This document shows, in pieces, positions 9,101 through 16,559 of a stretch of 64,000 bases of DNA (the first letter of the stretch is position 1; each line of letters opens with the position of its first letter). Below the pieces are notes generated by a model, which ran no database searches, was not told the DNA's origin, and was given only the letters and a program-made list of their open reading frames with translations. Source of the stretch: JAFGPL01 sp963781805 (lineage in GTDB: Bacteria > Bacteroidota > Bacteroidia > Bacteroidales > UBA10428). The translations under genes and the position numbers were made by a program. The DNA lies in assembly GCA_963781805.1 (NCBI GenBank), contig CAWAHF010000004.1, positions 3,472,001 through 3,536,000 of the forward strand. The letters are read 5' to 3'.

Positions 9101-9353
9101 TCACTGGCCCGATGAGGATGCAAAACCAAATACAATGGATTATCTGAGAGAAAGGAAAATTGATTTGGTTATCAACGTTCCCAAAGACCTTACTTCTACT
9201 GAATTAAGCAACGATTATACCATTCGCCGCAGTGCGGTTGATTTTAATATACCTTTAATTACCAATTCCCGGCTTGCCAGCGCATTTTTAACAGCAATCT
9301 GCAAACTAGGTATTGAAGATATAGCGATTAAAAGCTGGGATGAGTATAAATAA
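6132..9353 (+). CDS. carB: Carbamoyl-phosphate synthase large subunit, eukaryote-like branch
   Basis: Makes carbamoyl phosphate from bicarbonate, ATP and ammonia for arginine and pyrimidine synthesis. The 1073 residues have two ATP-grasp halves (about 1-400 and 550-935) joined by an oligomerisation region, then an MGS-like allosteric domain (about 936-1073). The N-terminal strings GEAGEFDYSGSQALKALKEE, LINPNIATVQTSEG and LLSFGGQTALNCG resemble, from memory, the animal CPS1/CAD branch more than Escherichia coli CarB. The C-terminal DLVINVPKD and YTIRRSAVDFNIPLITN give the same impression. No carA glutaminase gene is present in the window. The position next to argR and ARG boxes suggests an arginine-pathway enzyme. 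The start is the ATG at 6132. Family identity is secure; the branch assignment is by eye. Confidence 0.95.
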   Translation: MDKSIKKIILLGSGALKIGEAGEFDYSGSQALKALKEEGIFTVLINPNIATVQTSEGIADKIYFLPVTPYFVEQVIIKEKPDGILLSFGGQTALNCGIELFKNGALERNDIRVLGTPVQAIMDTEDRDLFVKKLHEIDIKTIESIAATSVSDAVAAAEKLGYPVIIRAAYTLGGQGSGFCNNKSELIKRAENAFSYSNQILVEKSLKGWKEVEYEVVRDIYDNCITVCNMENFDPLGIHTGESIVVAPSQTLTNSEYHTLRQLAIKIIRHIGIVGECNIQYALDPISEDYRVIEVNARLSRSSALASKATGYPLAFVAAKLAVGYGLHEIKNSITKTTSAFFEPALDYIVCKIPRWDLNKFIGVSKQIGSSMKSVGEVMAIGRTFEESIQKGLRMIGQGMHGFIGNRDLEFTDIEKELAEPTDMRIFVIASAFEKDYSIEQIYQLTKIDPWFLHKLKKIFNLKNDLEKFNKLEDVPFELFKKSKVLGFSDFQIARFVLKSVNEYIEEGLMRVRSHRKKMGILPYVKQIDTLAAEYPAQTNYLYLTYSASAHDIDFTADDKSVVVLGSGAYRIGSSVEFDWCGVNALYTLNKEGYRSVMINYNPETVSTDYDVCDRLYFDELSFERVLDIVELEQPKGVIISTGGQIPNNLAMRLFNAKVNVLGTSPVSIDNAENRHKFSMLCDQLKIDQPRWKELTDIKEIYDFVDDVGFPVLIRPSYVLSGAAMNVVSNKDEMEHFLSLAAMVSKQYPVVVSEFIQQAKEVEIDAVAKDGELIAYAISEHVEFAGVHSGDATMVFPAQKIYFETMRRIKRISRMIAKALNINGPFNIQFLAKDNDIKVIECNLRASRSFPFVSKVLKVNFIEIATKIMLGKEVEKPRKSVFDLDYIGIKAPQFSFSRLQKADPILGVDMASTGEVGCIGENFYEAILTSMLSVGYTIPKKNILLSTGPMRSKIELVNSCRLLIEKGYNLFGTRGTAQFLEQNGINCTILHWPDEDAKPNTMDYLRERKIDLVINVPKDLTSTELSNDYTIRRSAVDFNIPLITNSRLASAFLTAICKLGIEDIAIKSWDEYK

Positions 9354-9491
9354 TAAAGATTTTATCCTTTAGGTACTATTCAATTTTAATTAATTTAGTG
9401 TGAATCTTTTGACTTTAAGTTAGAAGTCCTTATTTTCACTAGGTATACAATTTTTTAGCATTTAATTGCTTAAACAAAATTTAAGTTTAAG

Positions 9492-10586
9492 ATGAAACTG
9501 AAAGATCTTTCAAAGCCAATCAGAAAAATTAGCAATAGACTCACCTTATCAAAGAAAGTAGGTCAGCCACCCGGGAGCCTTATTTATACTGGTAAAATAA
9601 AAGAGAAACCCTTAAAACTTGAATTGATTCAATACAGGGATGAAGAATATATCGAGAAGATATTCCCTGATCTCAATTCACTTACCAATGAGATCAAACC
9701 CGAAGTTGTAAACTGGATCCATATTAATAACCTGGTTAATATTTCATTTATTGAAGAAATTGGAAATCAATTTAATATCCATGCATTAACCCTTGAAGAT
9801 ATACTGGATACGGAGCATCTACCTAAAATTGAAGAATCGCAGGATCAGTTGTTTCTTATGTTGAAATTTGTTCGATTCAATGAAGAGGAAGAATTACAGG
9901 AAAGCCATATCAGTCTGATACTTGGCAATTATTTTTTATTATCTTTTGCCGATTCGGATGAGGATATTTTTAAAATCATTAAAACGAGGCTTGAATCGCC
10001 AAAAAACAGGGCCAGACTGAAAAATGCAGATTATCTCTTCTATCTGATTCTTGATTACCTGGTGGACAATTACTTTATCGTTTTCGATAAAATCTATAAT
10101 AAATTGGAAGAGATTGAAAATGATCTGATCGAAAATCCATCATTCAATCAAATCAGCAATATCCATCATATAAAAAAAGACTTGGTAAGCTTAAGAAAAA
10201 CGCTGGTTCCACTTGAAAAATCCGTAAACCTGATATTGAAAGATGAATTCGATTTGATTGAAGATCCGAACGAGATTTTTTTCCGGGATGTGAATGATCA
10301 TCTTATACAATTGGTTCAGACGTATGATTCCTATCGGGAATTTGTTTCTTCTCTTATTGAACTGAACAGTTCGAATATGAACAACAATATGAACCAAACC
10401 ATGAAAATTTTAACAACTATTGCAACTATATTTATTCCGCTCACTTTTATTGCAGGAATATATGGTATGAACTTTAAAAACATTCCTGAATTGGAATGGA
10501 ATTACGGATATTTCTTTGCTCTTGGGCTGATTGTTTTTGTCGGTGTAAGCATGGTGATTTTCATGAAAAAAAAGGGATTTCTTTAA
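9492..10586 (+). CDS. corA: CorA-family magnesium/cobalt transporter
   Basis: Inner-membrane divalent-cation channel. The 364-residue protein has a large acidic cytoplasmic N-terminal domain (about 1-300, including the usual long helices) and two C-terminal membrane helices. The signature GMN at residues 325-327 follows the first helix and forms the selectivity loop; the chain ends with the basic tail KKKGFL after the second helix. The ATG at 9492 is the start. It is monocistronic, 138 bases after carB, and converges on the DUF1003 gene. A TTTG/TATTTTCA pair with 19-base spacing upstream is a near miss to the promoter consensus. Magnesium as main substrate is inferred from the family. Confidence 0.94.
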   Translation: MKLKDLSKPIRKISNRLTLSKKVGQPPGSLIYTGKIKEKPLKLELIQYRDEEYIEKIFPDLNSLTNEIKPEVVNWIHINNLVNISFIEEIGNQFNIHALTLEDILDTEHLPKIEESQDQLFLMLKFVRFNEEEELQESHISLILGNYFLLSFADSDEDIFKIIKTRLESPKNRARLKNADYLFYLILDYLVDNYFIVFDKIYNKLEEIENDLIENPSFNQISNIHHIKKDLVSLRKTLVPLEKSVNLILKDEFDLIEDPNEIFFRDVNDHLIQLVQTYDSYREFVSSLIELNSSNMNNNMNQTMKILTTIATIFIPLTFIAGIYGMNFKNIPELEWNYGYFFALGLIVFVGVSMVIFMKKKGFL

Positions 10587-10619
10587 AAGAAATATTCGCT
10601 CGAAGAGTTTTTAATTCTA

Positions 10620-11333
10620 TTATTTTTTTTCAGGTTTTTTTCCCAAAATTTCCTCCATCAATTCTGTCTGCATTCCCTGAATATCCAATAATCGCTGCCA
10701 TTGTTTCATTAACAGGAAATCAATTTTCTCATTGAGGTGCCGGACTTCAAGTTCTGCCTTAAGATTTACTTTGTAATCATGTTCCGAACGAAGCCGATCC
10801 TTAGCTTCCTGACGGTTCTGACTCATCATAATAACTGGCGCCTGAAGGGCTGCAAGACAAGACAAAATAAGATTGAGCAGGATGAATGGATAGGGGTCGA
10901 AAGGTTTTGATAACAATAAAAAGGTATTTATACCAATCCATACGGTTATAATAACACCAAACATGATTATAAATCTCCAGCTACCACCGAAAGTAGCAAT
11001 CCTGTCTGCAACCCTGTCTCCAAAATCAATTTTTTCATCGAATTCCTCATTTACATTTCTGGAAACCAGTTCTTGTTCCTTTAGACTATTCACAACCTCG
11101 TTTTCGAGTTCTTCAACTTCACCAAGTTCTTTTTTCATAATGTACTCAACGAATCCCCCGCGGTATTTGCGCAAATCATTTACACATATGTATCCCTTAT
11201 CATCCCAATCAGTATTAGATTCTTTTATATATTCAGTTAGTCTGGGTCTGATTAATTCTGCCGGATACAGAACTGATTTATTAAAGGAATTTTTACAAAT
11301 CTGACAAATACCCTGTTTATTCTTGTTAGTCAT
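10620..11333 (-). CDS. DUF1003 membrane protein
   Basis: A 237-residue protein of the DUF1003 family, function unknown. It starts with a small zinc-ribbon-like motif (C10 and C13 in ICQIC). A charged region follows, then two adjacent membrane helices (WRFIIMFGVIITVWIGI and the segment near PYPFILLNLILSCLAALQAP, roughly residues 118-170), and the family-typical tail SQNRQEAKDRLRSEHDYKVNLKAE that ends in a predicted coiled helix. The family often occurs near cation transporters, and here it converges on corA with a 33-base gap. The start is the ATG at 11331-11333. A membrane-structural or ion-related role is only a guess. Confidence 0.88.
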   Translation of the reverse strand: MTNKNKQGICQICKNSFNKSVLYPAELIRPRLTEYIKESNTDWDDKGYICVNDLRKYRGGFVEYIMKKELGEVEELENEVVNSLKEQELVSRNVNEEFDEKIDFGDRVADRIATFGGSWRFIIMFGVIITVWIGINTFLLLSKPFDPYPFILLNLILSCLAALQAPVIMMSQNRQEAKDRLRSEHDYKVNLKAELEVRHLNEKIDFLLMKQWQRLLDIQGMQTELMEEILGKKPEKK

Positions 11334-11495
11334 TTGTGCTATTTTTTATACTAAATTACAAAATATTCTTTCATTCGATGAATTAAACACTTAATATTCA
11401 AATGAAAAAGTAATGTCTTATTTCAGAAATATAAAGTAGCAAAAGCTGATTATTTGAACAAATAGTTGGCTGAAGAGTTAAATAACATACTGGTG

Positions 11496-11638
11496 TCATG
11501 TCAAGTATTAGAAAGTGGTAAAGTCATTCCGAACTTGATTCGGAACCCTAAAAGGCTCAGTGAAGCTAATCTCTTTAATCTTCCAGAGACCCTGAATCAA
11601 GTTCAGGGTGACTATATGACATAATAAGATTGACATGA
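11496..11638. repeat. Palindromic intergenic repeat (MITE-like)
   Basis: The 344-base gap between the DUF1003 gene and ndh is mostly this element. Outer inverted ends TCATGTCAA (11496-11504) and TTGACATGA (11630-11638) enclose two hairpins: TTCCGAA/TTCGGAA with loop CTTGA (11527-11545) and CCCTGAA/TTCAGGG with loop TCAAG (11590-11608). The two hairpins are also imperfect inverted copies of one another. Such ATTCCGAA...CAGGGTGAC repeats recur in Bacteroidota genomes as I remember them. No coding potential was seen. Confidence 0.7.
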
Positions 11639-11677
11639 AACTAGTTATGTCTTAATATACATGTTATCAGTTCAAGA

Positions 11678-12955
11678 ATGAAAATTAATATTCCGGAAAC
11701 TTCAAACAAACGTATCGTAATTATAGGAGCTGGATTTGCAGGCTTATCAGCGGTGAAAAAATTAAAAACCAAACCGGTTCAGGTCGTATTGATTGATAAG
11801 AATAATTATCATACGTTTCAGCCTTTACTATACCAGGTTGCCACAGGAGGTCTGGAATCAAACTCCATAGGTTATCCAATACGCCGCATAATTAAAAGAG
11901 GGAAAAATTTGTTTTTCAGGATGGCAGAGGTTACACGTATTGTTCCCCAGCAAAACCTTATCGAGACAAGTATTGGAGAGCTATCTTATGATTACCTTAT
12001 TGTTGCTACAGGAAGCAGTCCGAACTTTTATAATCTGGAAGATAAAAAGGATAATCTGCTTGTATTAAAAACCATACCCCAGGCTCTGGATATGCGAAGT
12101 TATATCATTCAGAATTTTGAAAGCGCCCTGTTAGCCGAATCCATTGAGACCGAAGAAGAGATCCTGAACCTGGTGATCGTTGGCGGTGGCCCGACAGGAG
12201 TCGAACTTGCAGGAGCCCTGGCTGAGATGAAAAAATTCATCCTTCCAGCCGAATATCCTGAAATTGATTTTTCCAAAATGCATATCTATCTTATCGAAGC
12301 TTCTGACAGGTTACTTTCAGTAATGTCGGTGCAGGCATCGGAGAAAGCATTTGTCTATTTAAAAAAACTTGGGATTAAGATACACCTCAAATCTACGGTA
12401 ACTGATTATGACGGGAAATATGTTTATTATAGCAATAATGAGAAGATTTTATCTGAAACTATCATCTGGACCGCCGGAGTGAAAGGAAATCTGGTACAGG
12501 GATTAACTGATCTGGCAGAGAGAGCGAACAGGCTTCAGGTAAATGAATTTGGTCAGACAAATTCGTATCAAAATGTATTTGCTGTTGGAGATATAGCATT
12601 AATGACTTCCGAAGATTATCCAAAAGGACATCCAATGCTTGCCACAGTTGCTATTCAACAAGGTAAAACAGTGGCAAAAAATGTCCTAAAATTGATTTCA
12701 GAAATTCCCATGAATCCTTTTCATTATTTTGATAAAGGTTCGATGGCAACCGTAGGTAAAAATAAAGCGCTTGCAGATCTTCCTTTCATTAAACTCAGTG
12801 GATTTATTGCATGGTTTATTTGGATGTTTATTCATATTGTATCTATTGCCGGATTCCGCAACAGGATCGTAATTTTTACCGATTGGATTTGGAATTATTT
12901 CACGTATGAAAGAGCTTTGAGATTAATTATCAGACCAGTTAAAAAACATTCTTAA
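11678..12955 (+). CDS. ndh: Type II NADH:quinone oxidoreductase (NDH-2)
   Basis: Non-proton-pumping NADH dehydrogenase that passes electrons from NADH to quinone at the inner face of the cytoplasmic membrane. The 425-residue protein has an N-terminal FAD-binding Rossmann motif (IIGAGFAGLSA, about residues 15-25), the quinone-site region HTFQPLLYQVATGGLE, a second NADH-binding Rossmann motif (VIVGGGPTGVELAG, about 165-180) and the second FAD segment NVFAVGDIALM. The C-terminus (LSGFIAWFIWMFIHIVSIAG onwards) is hydrophobic and should anchor the enzyme in the membrane, as in this family. The start is the ATG at 11678. It stands alone, downstream of the repeat element. Confidence 0.94.
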   Translation: MKINIPETSNKRIVIIGAGFAGLSAVKKLKTKPVQVVLIDKNNYHTFQPLLYQVATGGLESNSIGYPIRRIIKRGKNLFFRMAEVTRIVPQQNLIETSIGELSYDYLIVATGSSPNFYNLEDKKDNLLVLKTIPQALDMRSYIIQNFESALLAESIETEEEILNLVIVGGGPTGVELAGALAEMKKFILPAEYPEIDFSKMHIYLIEASDRLLSVMSVQASEKAFVYLKKLGIKIHLKSTVTDYDGKYVYYSNNEKILSETIIWTAGVKGNLVQGLTDLAERANRLQVNEFGQTNSYQNVFAVGDIALMTSEDYPKGHPMLATVAIQQGKTVAKNVLKLISEIPMNPFHYFDKGSMATVGKNKALADLPFIKLSGFIAWFIWMFIHIVSIAGFRNRIVIFTDWIWNYFTYERALRLIIRPVKKHS

Positions 12956-13087
12956 TTCATTTCAAGTTTTCATTTAAAATTTTCAAATAATTATTTTTCA
13001 GTGTGAATGAACCAAATTAATGATTATTATTGCGAAAGTATCCTTTCCAAATTATTAACCGAAAAGGTTCATGCCTTATAGATTATT

Positions 13088-13705
13088 ATGGGATTAGAAT
13101 CGTTAGATATAGCAAAACAATTATTATCCATAGCTCAAGCCGGACTGGCTTTTTCAGAAAACAAATATGACCTTGACAGGTATCAGCAATTAAAAGAAAT
13201 CAGTCTGAAGATTTTAAATGAACTCACTGATATTAAATTAGAAAAGCTTTCATCTATTTTTTCTGTCGAAAAAGGATATATGACCCCAAAAGTCGATGTC
13301 AGGGGTGTTATTTTCAGAGAGGATAAAATTTTAATGGTTCGGGAAACTATCGACGGACTTTGGTCAATTCCGGGAGGCTGGGCTGACATTGGTCTGACTC
13401 CGTTTCAGGTGGCTGAAAAAGAAGTTTTTGAAGAGTCCGGATTGATGGTTAAACCTGTCAGATTGCTTGCTGTATTGGATAAGCGTTCACATGCACACCC
13501 ACCTGATATTTTTCACATCTATAAAATTTTTATCTTATGTAAGGAAGTAGGTGGAGAATTAACTCCTGGAATGGAAACCAGTAAGGTTGAATTTTATGGT
13601 CTTGGCCAATTGCCTCCTTTGTCGGTTACACGGATCACAAAAGAACAAATCGAAATGCTTTTTGAATTCAAAAATGATCCCGGTAAACAGGCAATTTGCG
13701 ATTAA
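13088..13705 (+). CDS. Nudix hydrolase with N-terminal helical domain
   Basis: A 205-residue member of the Nudix superfamily with the extra N-terminal helical domain (about 1-65) found in nucleoside-diphosphate-X hydrolases of the YjhB/ADP-ribose pyrophosphatase type. The Nudix box begins at GGWADIGL (G97) and ends at KEVFEESG (residues 111-118). It departs from consensus: the first conserved Glu is Leu103 and the Arg of REUxEE is Lys111. The metal-binding E112, E115 and E116 remain, so hydrolysis is plausible. The substrate cannot be told from sequence. The start is the ATG at 13088. It converges with the deoxynucleoside kinase gene over a 60-base gap. Confidence 0.9.
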   Translation: MGLESLDIAKQLLSIAQAGLAFSENKYDLDRYQQLKEISLKILNELTDIKLEKLSSIFSVEKGYMTPKVDVRGVIFREDKILMVRETIDGLWSIPGGWADIGLTPFQVAEKEVFEESGLMVKPVRLLAVLDKRSHAHPPDIFHIYKIFILCKEVGGELTPGMETSKVEFYGLGQLPPLSVTRITKEQIEMLFEFKNDPGKQAICD

Positions 13706-13765
13706 ACCAATTCATTGAAATTTCCCGGGAGAATTTAAGGAGATGATTCAAATTCCAATGAAGAG

Positions 13766-14392
13766 CTAAAATAAGCCATGCATCTCTGCATTTACTTTAT
13801 CAATCACCAGACTGAGATCTTCCGGTTTGTCAGAAAAGTTATTGCTGTCTACATCAACAATCAACAAGTTCCCTAGTTTATAAGATTCAACCCAGGCTTC
13901 ATATCTTTCATTCAGGCGTTTTAAATAATCAAGACGGATATTTTCCTCATATTTTCTTCCTCTTTTCTGAATTTGTCTGACAAGTGTAGGAACAGAAGCA
14001 CGCAAATAAATAATGAGATCAGGAGGTTGAATAAGGGAACTCATCAGGTTGAATAGCGTAAAATAATTTTCAAAATCACGGGTAGACATCAGTCCCATGG
14101 AATGAAGATTCGGAGCAAATATATAAGCGTCTTCGTAGATGGTTCTGTCCTGGATAAGTGTTTTGCCTGATCTTCTCAGGGTCAACATCTGATTGAACCG
14201 GCTGTTCAGAAAGTAAATCTGCAGATTAAATGACCATCGCTGCATGTCCTGATAAAAATCGTTCAGGTAAGGATTATCATCAATATCTTCAAAATGTGCA
14301 TCCCATGCCAAATGTTTTGACAATTGACGGGTCAGTGTAGTTTTACCTGAACCAATATTTCCTGCAACTGCAATATGCTTACTTTTTTCCAT
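13766..14392 (-). CDS. Deoxynucleoside kinase
   Basis: Phosphorylates deoxynucleosides (purine or pyrimidine) in nucleotide salvage. At 208 residues it fits the dCK/dGK/TK2-like family. It has a P-loop GNIGSGKTT (residues 12-20), the acidic DDNPYLNDFY segment, the RWSFNLQIYFLNSRF helix, a DRT motif in QDRTIYEDAYIFA replacing the usual DRS, and the lid RGRKYEENI. The start is the ATG at 14390-14392. It lies downstream of the GH3-family gene on the same strand with a gap of about 97 bases, so co-transcription is possible. The exact deoxynucleoside preference cannot be assigned. Confidence 0.93.
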   Translation of the reverse strand: MEKSKHIAVAGNIGSGKTTLTRQLSKHLAWDAHFEDIDDNPYLNDFYQDMQRWSFNLQIYFLNSRFNQMLTLRRSGKTLIQDRTIYEDAYIFAPNLHSMGLMSTRDFENYFTLFNLMSSLIQPPDLIIYLRASVPTLVRQIQKRGRKYEENIRLDYLKRLNERYEAWVESYKLGNLLIVDVDSNNFSDKPEDLSLVIDKVNAEMHGLF

Positions 14393-14489
14393 AATTGATT
14401 ATCAAAAAAATCACTCAAAAATAATCTTTAACTCGAATATCCAGTTAAAAATTTGATGGAAATTGATGATCGGGGGATTAATCCCATCA

Positions 14490-16010
14490 TTAATCAATCT
14501 TCTGATAAAGATCCAGCAATTCATCCACATACCTTCTGTCATTGCATAAGCGAGGCACTTTGTTCTGTCCGCCAAGTTTACCCTTTTTTTCAAGCCAAAG
14601 ATAAAAGAATCCCTTCGGCATAATTCTCAAAACCGGTAGGTCGAGTGTAATATCATTATAACGTTTCGCTTCATAATCAGAATTTAACGACATGAGAGCA
14701 TGATCCAACAATGCTGTAAAATAGTCAATATTTTTGGGTTCTTTTTCAAATTCAATTAGCCATTCATGTGCTCCTTTACAATCACTTTTCATATAAATAG
14801 GTGCGGCGGTATAATCTGTAATCAGAGCACCTGTTTTTTCACATGCAATTTTAAGTGCATTTTCGGCATTGTCAATAATAAGCTCTTCTCCGAAAGCATT
14901 CATAAAATGTTTGGTTCTGCCTGAAATAATTAATTTATGAGGATTCAACGATGTGAATTTTATGGTATCTCCGATAACATATCTCCAAAGACCTGTATTT
15001 GTTGTAATAACAATGGCATAATTTTGTCCCTTTTTTACATTTCCTACCGTATGAATTTCTGGATTTTTGCTTTCAAGTTGCTCAACCGGAATAAATTCAT
15101 AAAAAATACCATAATCCAGCATCAATAGCATGCTGTTATCCAATGGATCATCCTGTATGGCAAAAAATCCTTCGGATGCATTGTATGCTTCCTGGTAATG
15201 CATATCCTTAGTGGGAATAAGTTTCTGAAACTGTTCCAGGTAAGGTGTAAAATTCACCCCGCCATGCAGAAACAATTCAATATTTGGCCATACTTCGAGG
15301 ATATTATTTTTACCCGAATATTCAAGGATATGTTTTAACATCACCAGGTTCCAGGAAGGTACGCCCGCTATGCTGGTTACATTTGCCTCGGCAGTTTCCA
15401 TGGTGATTTTTTCCAGTTTTTCTTCCCATCTGTCCAGCAATGCTACTTCCTGACTTGGAGTCCGGATGAATTCAATCCAGAAAGGTGAATTCTCCAGCAT
15501 AATTGCTGACAGATCACCATAATAAGATTGTGTGCTATAATTATCAATCTTGTGACTTCCCCCAAGGGTTAGACTTTTTCCCGAAAATAATTTTGATTCG
15601 GGATTATTCTGCATATATATTGCCAACACATCCCTGCCTCCTCTGAAATGACATTCCTCAAGGCAATCTCTGCTTATCGGAATAAATTTACTTTTATCAT
15701 TTGTAGTGCCGGAAGATTTTGCAAACCACTTTATTTCTCCAGGCCACAACACATCTTTTTCTCCTTCTCTTATTCTCGTAACATAATGTTTTACATCTTC
15801 ATAATTTTGAAGTGGAACCCGATGCTGAAATTCTTCAACGGTTTCAATGGAAGAATAATCATACTTCCTGCCCCATTCAGTTTCCGCTGCCTTAATCAAT
15901 AATTTTGATAAGGTTTCCTGCTGAATATCAACCGGATATTTTTTGAAGAGGTCGATCTGATAAATTCTTTTTATATTGAGCCAGTTGACTATTGAGGTAA
16001 TTATCGGCAT
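14490..16010 (-). CDS. GH3-family acyl-acid amido synthetase-like protein
   Basis: A 506-residue protein of the GH3 family, adenylate-forming enzymes best known from plants, where they conjugate jasmonate or auxin to amino acids. The ATP-binding signature SSGTTNDKSKFIP (around residue 109) is clear. The order of conserved blocks (LTLGGSHK, IAGVPSWNLVML, YNASEGFFAIQDD, NTGLWRYVIGDTIKF, SGRTKHFMNAFGEELI) follows bacterial members. Bacterial GH3 substrates are largely unknown, so the reaction here is probably an ATP-dependent carboxylate activation, with no product assigned. The start is the ATG at 16008-16010. It may be co-transcribed with the kinase gene downstream. Confidence 0.9.
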   Translation of the reverse strand: MPIITSIVNWLNIKRIYQIDLFKKYPVDIQQETLSKLLIKAAETEWGRKYDYSSIETVEEFQHRVPLQNYEDVKHYVTRIREGEKDVLWPGEIKWFAKSSGTTNDKSKFIPISRDCLEECHFRGGRDVLAIYMQNNPESKLFSGKSLTLGGSHKIDNYSTQSYYGDLSAIMLENSPFWIEFIRTPSQEVALLDRWEEKLEKITMETAEANVTSIAGVPSWNLVMLKHILEYSGKNNILEVWPNIELFLHGGVNFTPYLEQFQKLIPTKDMHYQEAYNASEGFFAIQDDPLDNSMLLMLDYGIFYEFIPVEQLESKNPEIHTVGNVKKGQNYAIVITTNTGLWRYVIGDTIKFTSLNPHKLIISGRTKHFMNAFGEELIIDNAENALKIACEKTGALITDYTAAPIYMKSDCKGAHEWLIEFEKEPKNIDYFTALLDHALMSLNSDYEAKRYNDITLDLPVLRIMPKGFFYLWLEKKGKLGGQNKVPRLCNDRRYVDELLDLYQKID

Positions 16011-16103
16011 ATGAGGGTTTCGATTTAATTAACAAATTTATTGATATTGGCGAAACTTGCAAGTAAATTAAAATGAACTTGGTTAATCATTTTTTATCAG
16101 TAG

Positions 16104-16328
16104 TGTCCGACTAAATTATTTGTTTATCCACTACTTGGAATAGGATCTTTACTTTATTGCTTTATTACAACACTTTATTTTCCCGCTTTATAGCGGGACA
16201 GGCTCTACGGAGAATTTCCGCGTAGCGGATTAGGAATTGTAGAAAAAAATAACCCCAAAGGCAGTGATACCTCGTAGAGGTTCTACAAAATAAAATGTAT
16301 AAAGATTATAAAAGCATTTAGTCGGTCA
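16104..16328. mobile_element. Probable 225-bp MITE in the 16011-16559 gap
   Basis: Terminal inverted repeats TGTCCGACTAAAT (16104-16116) and ATTTAGTCGGTCA (16316-16328) match at 12 of 13 positions and are flanked by a 4-bp direct repeat GTAG (16100-16103 and 16329-16332), the mark of a transposition target duplication. Inside are two short hairpins (CCCGCT/AGCGGG near 16182 and TCCGC/GCGGA near 16215) and no open frame of note. It is too short to encode a transposase, so a partner element elsewhere would have mobilised it. The rest of the 549-base gap (to 16559) holds only AT-rich DNA ahead of the secreted-protein gene. Confidence 0.7.
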
Positions 16329-16559
16329 GTAGTGATTTTTTATATTGTAAATTGCTATCTTCCTTTTTATTTTCATTGGTTATTTCAGCAATTGAAATAT
16401 TATTACCAGGTAAGCGTTGTTAAGTAAGTTAACGGAGAAATAATTTTTACGATCAAAATATTCATTTTTTATTATTTTCACTTAAAAAAATTTACAGGGT
16501 TAGGTATAACAGTTGACAATAGTTCTACGTATATTAAAATTCAACCAACTTGAGCAAAA

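Noticed and set aside
11630..11657. TTGACA with a TTAATA-type string 16 bases on, before ndh
   Set aside because: It resembles an Escherichia coli sigma-70 promoter, but this lineage uses TTTG/TAnnTTTG and the TTGACA is part of the repeat end.
13715..13745. Palindrome-like CCCGGG stretch between the Nudix and kinase genes
   Set aside because: Considered as a bidirectional terminator, but the paired arms are imperfect and no T-run follows.
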